Origin: Paragemmobacter ruber
Lineage (GTDB): Bacteria; Pseudomonadota; Alphaproteobacteria; Rhodobacterales; Rhodobacteraceae
Reading direction: 5' to 3'
NCBI RefSeq assembly: GCF_009908315.1
Contig: NZ_JAAATW010000001.1
Coordinates: 124,001-188,000, forward strand
DNA length: 64,000 bases
Numbering within the stretch: position 1 is the first letter of the stretch; every line of letters starts with the position of its first letter. The position numbers and the translations under genes are program-made. Below, in pieces: positions 60,851-64,000 of the stretch. Under the pieces are notes generated by a model that saw only the letters and a list, made by a program, of their open reading frames with translations, did no database searches and was not told where the DNA came from.

Positions 60851-62076
60851 GCCACGCTCCGATGGCCCGACAGCGCCCGCTCGATCCGGCTTTTCGAAGG
60901 GCTGCGCCCGCGATACCGCGCGCCCAGCGTCAGGGGTCCCGCCGTGATGCGGAAATAGTCGTAATCACCGGGCCGGTCGAAGGCGCACATGTACTGGAAA
61001 TGCAGCCGGAACCAGCGGAACCGCATCTGCCGCCACCGCTCCGGGCTGAAAGTCTGGCTGAACGCGGCCGAGATGACCAAGGGCCAGCGCTTGCCCGCAG
61101 GCGCCACCCCCGTCACCGCCACCGGATCACACAACGCAAAGGCACAGCCATCCCCCGGCGCGGTGACATCGACCCAGGTCACCTCCTCGCGCGCCGAAAG
61201 ATAGGCCAGATCGCCCCGCAGCCGGCGGGCCTCGGGCAGGAAAGACACCATCGGCACCACCTGCCCCAGTGTCAGGAAGGAAAGTACCGGCCCCTGTGCA
61301 GGCACCCCCGCCCGGATCAGATCGGACAGGATCGACACGCCAAGGATCGCGCCAGACGAATGGCCCACGACCAGCACCTCATCCGCCCCACTGTCCAGCG
61401 CCGCCCGGATGCGCGCCCCGAACACCGCCATCCGCGCCTCCATCTCCGGCGGATAGGCCCCCCAATGCCCGGCCGAAAAGGCGTAATCATGCATCAGGTA
61501 ATAGGCAAGGAACCGGCGATCCGCCCGCTGGAACAGCCGCAGCACGGCCACAGCCAGCACCAGCCCCGCGCCCAAACCCAGCATAACCCCGGCCCAGCCC
61601 GGCACCGCCGCCGCCAAGCCAAGGCCTAGGCCCCACCCCGACAGTCCCGCCACCCCCGCCTGCAGGCTCAGCATCACCACCGGGTAAAGCGCGGCTAGCG
61701 TCGGCCCCTTGCGCAGCCGCCCCAGCCGGAACAGCGCCCCCGACGCCACATAGATCCACGCCGTCCGCAGCATCTGGCCATAAGTCGCCAGGATCGTCCG
61801 CCGCATTGACCCGCTGATGATGTCGGCCCAGGCCAGCACCTCGACCTCGGCCTCCACCCCCTCGCCGTCGATCTGCGCTGTCACCGACCAGCCATGCGCC
61901 GCATCACCGCGCTTTGCGCCGACCTCCAGCACATAGCCCGAGATCGCCGCCTGTGCCGGCCCCTCGCTGCGATAGAACTGGCGGTAGCGCCGGGTCTGCA
62001 GGGGATCGAAACCGGGGATATAGAAGACGCGCCGCCGCCGCACCTGTCCGGTCTCTCTTGCCGTCAACCCCGCCAT
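60847..62076 (-). CDS. Membrane-embedded alpha/beta-hydrolase-like protein
   Basis: 409 aa. A soluble N-terminal part with the oxyanion-type strand VFYIPGFDPL (residues ~17-26) is followed by two or three central helices (~140-190). A nucleophile elbow with Ser in VVGHSSGAILG lies near residue 242. C-terminal SFLTLGQVVPM and an LHFQYMCAFDRPGDYDYFR segment complete the domain. It is likely an inner-membrane lipase/esterase-type protein. The gene is coupled to the P450 gene, so it may prepare or process the P450 substrate. The catalytic acid and His are not assigned with certainty. Confidence 0.72.
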   Translation of the reverse strand: MAGLTARETGQVRRRRVFYIPGFDPLQTRRYRQFYRSEGPAQAAISGYVLEVGAKRGDAAHGWSVTAQIDGEGVEAEVEVLAWADIISGSMRRTILATYGQMLRTAWIYVASGALFRLGRLRKGPTLAALYPVVMLSLQAGVAGLSGWGLGLGLAAAVPGWAGVMLGLGAGLVLAVAVLRLFQRADRRFLAYYLMHDYAFSAGHWGAYPPEMEARMAVFGARIRAALDSGADEVLVVGHSSGAILGVSILSDLIRAGVPAQGPVLSFLTLGQVVPMVSFLPEARRLRGDLAYLSAREEVTWVDVTAPGDGCAFALCDPVAVTGVAPAGKRWPLVISAAFSQTFSPERWRQMRFRWFRLHFQYMCAFDRPGDYDYFRITAGPLTLGARYRGRSPSKSRIERALSGHRSVA

Positions 62077-62123
62077 TGCACGCCCCGCACCCGTTACCCC
62101 GCCACTATGGCGCGTCCCGGGCC

Positions 62124-62894
62124 TCAGCCCAAGAGCGGAATACCGAACCGGTCAAAGGTTTCCAGCAGCCACCAGCTGAAATCGGTGAAGGCCCCTGTCA
62201 GCAGCGCCAACCCCACAACCACCAGCAGCAAACCCATGGCCCGCTCGATCCAGCGCATATAGGGCTTCAGCCGCTGCATGATCCCCATCGCGCGCTCGAT
62301 GAACAGCGCGGCCAGCAGGAAGGGGATGCCCAGACCCGCCGCGTAGATGCCCAGCAGCACCGTCCCCCGCTCCACCGATCCCTCCTGCGCAGCCAGCGAC
62401 AGGATGGTGCCAAGCTGCGGCCCGATGCAGGGCGTCCAGCCAAAGGCAAAGGCAAGGCCCAGAACATAGGCCCCAAAGGCCGATCCGCCCCTGTCCCCCG
62501 CATCCAGCCGCGCCTCGCGGTCCAGCAGACCGATGCGGAACACGCCAAGGAAATGCAGCCCGAACACCAGCACCACAAGACCCGCCACCTGCGAGAACCG
62601 TTCCTGATTGGTCAGGAAGAAGGCGCCGAACGCGCTCGCCGTGAACCCCAACAGAAGGAACACCGTCGACAGGCCCAGCACGAAGAACAAGGCAGGCAGC
62701 ATCACCCGCCGCCGCGCCGCACCGGCCGCGGCCGCAGGCCCGCTGACCTCGCGCAGGCTGATCCCGCCCATATAGGCCAGATAGGGAGGCACGATGGGCA
62801 GCACGCAGGGGCTCAGAAAGGACAGAATCCCCGCCGCCAGCGCCACCAGCATCGCGGGAAGCAAGCCCGCATCTATGATGTCCAACCCGAACAT
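62124..62894 (-). CDS. ccdA: Cytochrome c biogenesis protein CcdA
   Basis: 256 aa from ATG at 62894. Six helices, with the paired redox Cys C30 in LSPCVLPIVPPYLA and C156 in WTPCIGPQLGTIL, the pseudo-symmetric CcdA/DsbD hallmark. It carries reductant from cytoplasmic thioredoxin to the periplasm for cytochrome c maturation. The upstream frame extension lies over the TusA-like gene and is rejected. Start preceded by AGAGGGG. Confidence 0.94.
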   Translation of the reverse strand: MFGLDIIDAGLLPAMLVALAAGILSFLSPCVLPIVPPYLAYMGGISLREVSGPAAAAGAARRRVMLPALFFVLGLSTVFLLLGFTASAFGAFFLTNQERFSQVAGLVVLVFGLHFLGVFRIGLLDREARLDAGDRGGSAFGAYVLGLAFAFGWTPCIGPQLGTILSLAAQEGSVERGTVLLGIYAAGLGIPFLLAALFIERAMGIMQRLKPYMRWIERAMGLLLVVVGLALLTGAFTDFSWWLLETFDRFGIPLLG

Positions 62895-62987
62895 GCCCCT
62901 CTGATACCCGCTTCCCCCCGTTCCGTCACCACGCCGGATTGTCACATTGCCGTGGCCGCGCTGCAACGATTGCGCTATCTGCCCCGT

Positions 62988-63221
62988 ATGGACCGTTGGG
63001 ATGTAGAGATTGATTGTGCGGGGCTGCTCTGCCCCCTGCCCGTGCTCAAGGCGCGCAAGGCCCTTGCCGCCATGCAGCCCGGCCAGATCCTGCGCCTGAC
63101 CGCGACCGATCGCATGGCCGCGATAGACCTGCCGCATTTCTGCACGCAGGCCGGGCACCGCTTCCTTGCAACCCGGGACGAAGGCCCCGTCACCGCCTAC
63201 CTGATCGCGCGCGGCGACTGA
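62988..63221 (+). CDS. TusA-family sulfur carrier protein
   Basis: 77 aa from ATG at 62988. The conserved CPxP motif is in CAGLLCPLPVLKARKAL with active-site Cys15. Then LTATDRMAAIDLPHFC and GHRFLATRDEG match TusA/SirA-like proteins. It may pass persulfide sulfur to tRNA thiolation, molybdenum cofactor or other sulfur pathways. It diverges from ccdA across a 93-bp gap. The downstream 201 bp is G/C-rich without a recognisable gene. Confidence 0.92.
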   Translation: MDRWDVEIDCAGLLCPLPVLKARKALAAMQPGQILRLTATDRMAAIDLPHFCTQAGHRFLATRDEGPVTAYLIARGD

Positions 63222-63422
63222 CCTGCCCTTCCGCCACGGGTTTCATCTTGGCCCAAATACCTGGGGGTCCGGGGGGCACCCCCGGGCGGAGCCAAGCGGC
63301 GAAGGCCGCGCAGGCGACCCAAAAGAATTGCGCCGCAAGGCGCGCCGCTTGGCTGGCGTTGACCAAAGCGAAGGGGGCCGGAACACGCGCCCCGGCCCTC
63401 CCGTAGTCCTGCGCCACCCGCC

Positions 63423-64000
63423 TCAGCGGCCGAGCGACCACCAGCCCTTCTTGCGCGGCTTGTCGGCCTCGGCCTTGCGTTCGGCCTCGGTCTGCGCTGG
63501 CGCGGCTGCGGGGGCCTGCGGTTCGATCGCCGCCACGGCCGCCTCGCCCGGATCGGCGATCAGCGCCGCCGTCGGCGCCGGTTCCATCCCCGGATCGGCG
63601 GGGAAGGCTTCCGCTGCCGGAGCGGGCGCCTCGGCAGGCGCCACGGCCACAGCTTCGGCCTCGGCAGCCTTGGCCTTGCTCGTGCTGCTGCGGCTGCGCG
63701 AGGTGCCTGCCTTCGGCGCACCGTCCGCGTCAGCCTTGCTAGCCCCGGCTTTGCCGCCCTCAGCCTTACCGCCCTCAGCCTTGCCACCCTCAGCCTTGCC
63801 ACCCTCAGAGTTGCCGTCCTCTGCCTTGGCGGTCTTGCTGGCGGCGGCCTTGCTCGGCGCGGCCTTTGCTGCCCCGGATTTCGACGCCGCCGTCTTCGAC
63901 GCCGTCGATCGCGATGTCGTGGTCTTCTTCGGCTTACCCTGCGCCGGGTCCTCCGCCGCAGCGTCAGTCACGGCCTCGGCCGCCGGGGCCTCGGCAACCA
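63423..64000 (-). CDS. rne: C-terminal tail of ribonuclease E (partial)
   Basis: The frame runs open to the right edge; ~192 codons are visible, so the N-terminus lies outside. The segment is low-complexity, rich in Ala, Lys, Glu and Pro, with five-residue EGGKA repeats (63740-63800) and a short terminal PRKKGWWSLGR. This matches the disordered tail and end motif I associate with Rhodobacterales RNase E, which scaffolds the degradosome. A GTG at 63971 is not a likely start. No catalytic S1 or DNase-I-like domain can be seen, so the call rests on the tail alone. Confidence 0.6.
   Translation of the reverse strand, partial: VAEAPAAEAVTDAAAEDPAQGKPKKTTTSRSTASKTAASKSGAAKAAPSKAAASKTAKAEDGNSEGGKAEGGKAEGGKAEGGKAGASKADADGAPKAGTSRSRSSTSKAKAAEAEAVAVAPAEAPAPAAEAFPADPGMEPAPTAALIADPGEAAVAAIEPQAPAAAPAQTEAERKAEADKPRKKGWWSLGR

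Noticed and set aside
63740-63800. Short tandem repeats as a CRISPR-like array
   Set aside because: The 15-bp units are in-frame EGGKA codon repeats of the RNase E tail, without spacers. No CRISPR array is seen anywhere in the window.

Overview
The window is high-GC DNA with dense, short-spaced operons. It reads as a chromosomal segment of an alphaproteobacterium of the Rhodobacter/Paracoccus group (order Rhodobacterales). Supporting markers are a Rhizobium-type rha locus, an alpha-type SspB, the F1-ATPase zeta inhibitor (DUF1476), the PTS-Ntr enzyme PtsP, small DUF4169 and ribbon-helix-helix proteins beside fumC, a tripartite tricarboxylate transporter, and an RNase E tail with an Ala/Lys-rich C-terminus. 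The genus cannot be fixed from sequence alone.

Layout. 1-3700: the end of an aldehyde dehydrogenase, then a leftward trio of vanadium-type haloperoxidase, FG-GAP/ASPIC (CRTAC1-like) protein and short ModE-like regulator. 3795-14430: a complete L-rhamnose locus. Leftward rhaRSTPQ-rhaM-rhaK encode the regulator, ABC importer, mutarotase and kinase; rightward rhaD-rhaA encode the aldolase/dehydrogenase and isomerase. Five TGATTG boxes lie between the two arms. 14624-22830: an AttH-linked FtsX-type exporter, a PNPOx-like protein, an exported amidohydrolase, an outer-membrane barrel and an MltB-type lipoprotein. 22868-28018: a LysR regulator diverging from a dihydroxyphthalate-decarboxylase-like protein and tctCBA.

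28205-41123 is a 12.9-kb integrated element with visibly lower GC. It has split a host tRNA-Thr(CGT) gene at the anticodon loop. The 3' half lies at 28167-28212 and the 5' half at 41116-41153; their acceptor strands pair perfectly with each other. The element carries its own intact tRNA-Thr(CGT) at 40943-41018, which would replace the broken gene, and the same 13-bp arm-type sequence occurs near both ends. Its cargo is a compact DNA-phosphorothioation-like operon: dndC, a 66-aa protein, dndD, and a DndE domain fused to a HerA/FtsK-type ATPase. A convergent membrane-anchored methyltransferase follows. The core resembles a phage satellite: tyrosine integrase, a 201-aa unknown, an AlpA-like protein and a primase-helicase. 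The right end holds a three-helix membrane protein facing a C-protein-like controller, with GACT-N3-AGTC boxes between them.

41235-64000 is mostly housekeeping: an alcohol dehydrogenase, purS/purC, the ATPase inhibitor, a betaine-homocysteine methyltransferase, lysC, ptsP, mtnP and apt (linked by adenine salvage), chrA, sspB, fumC, a P450-hydrolase pair, ccdA, a TusA-like protein and the C-terminal end of RNase E. A double-palindrome repeat (two adjacent AT-rich dyads centred on TTCGAA-like cores) occurs three times, each time just after a stop codon.
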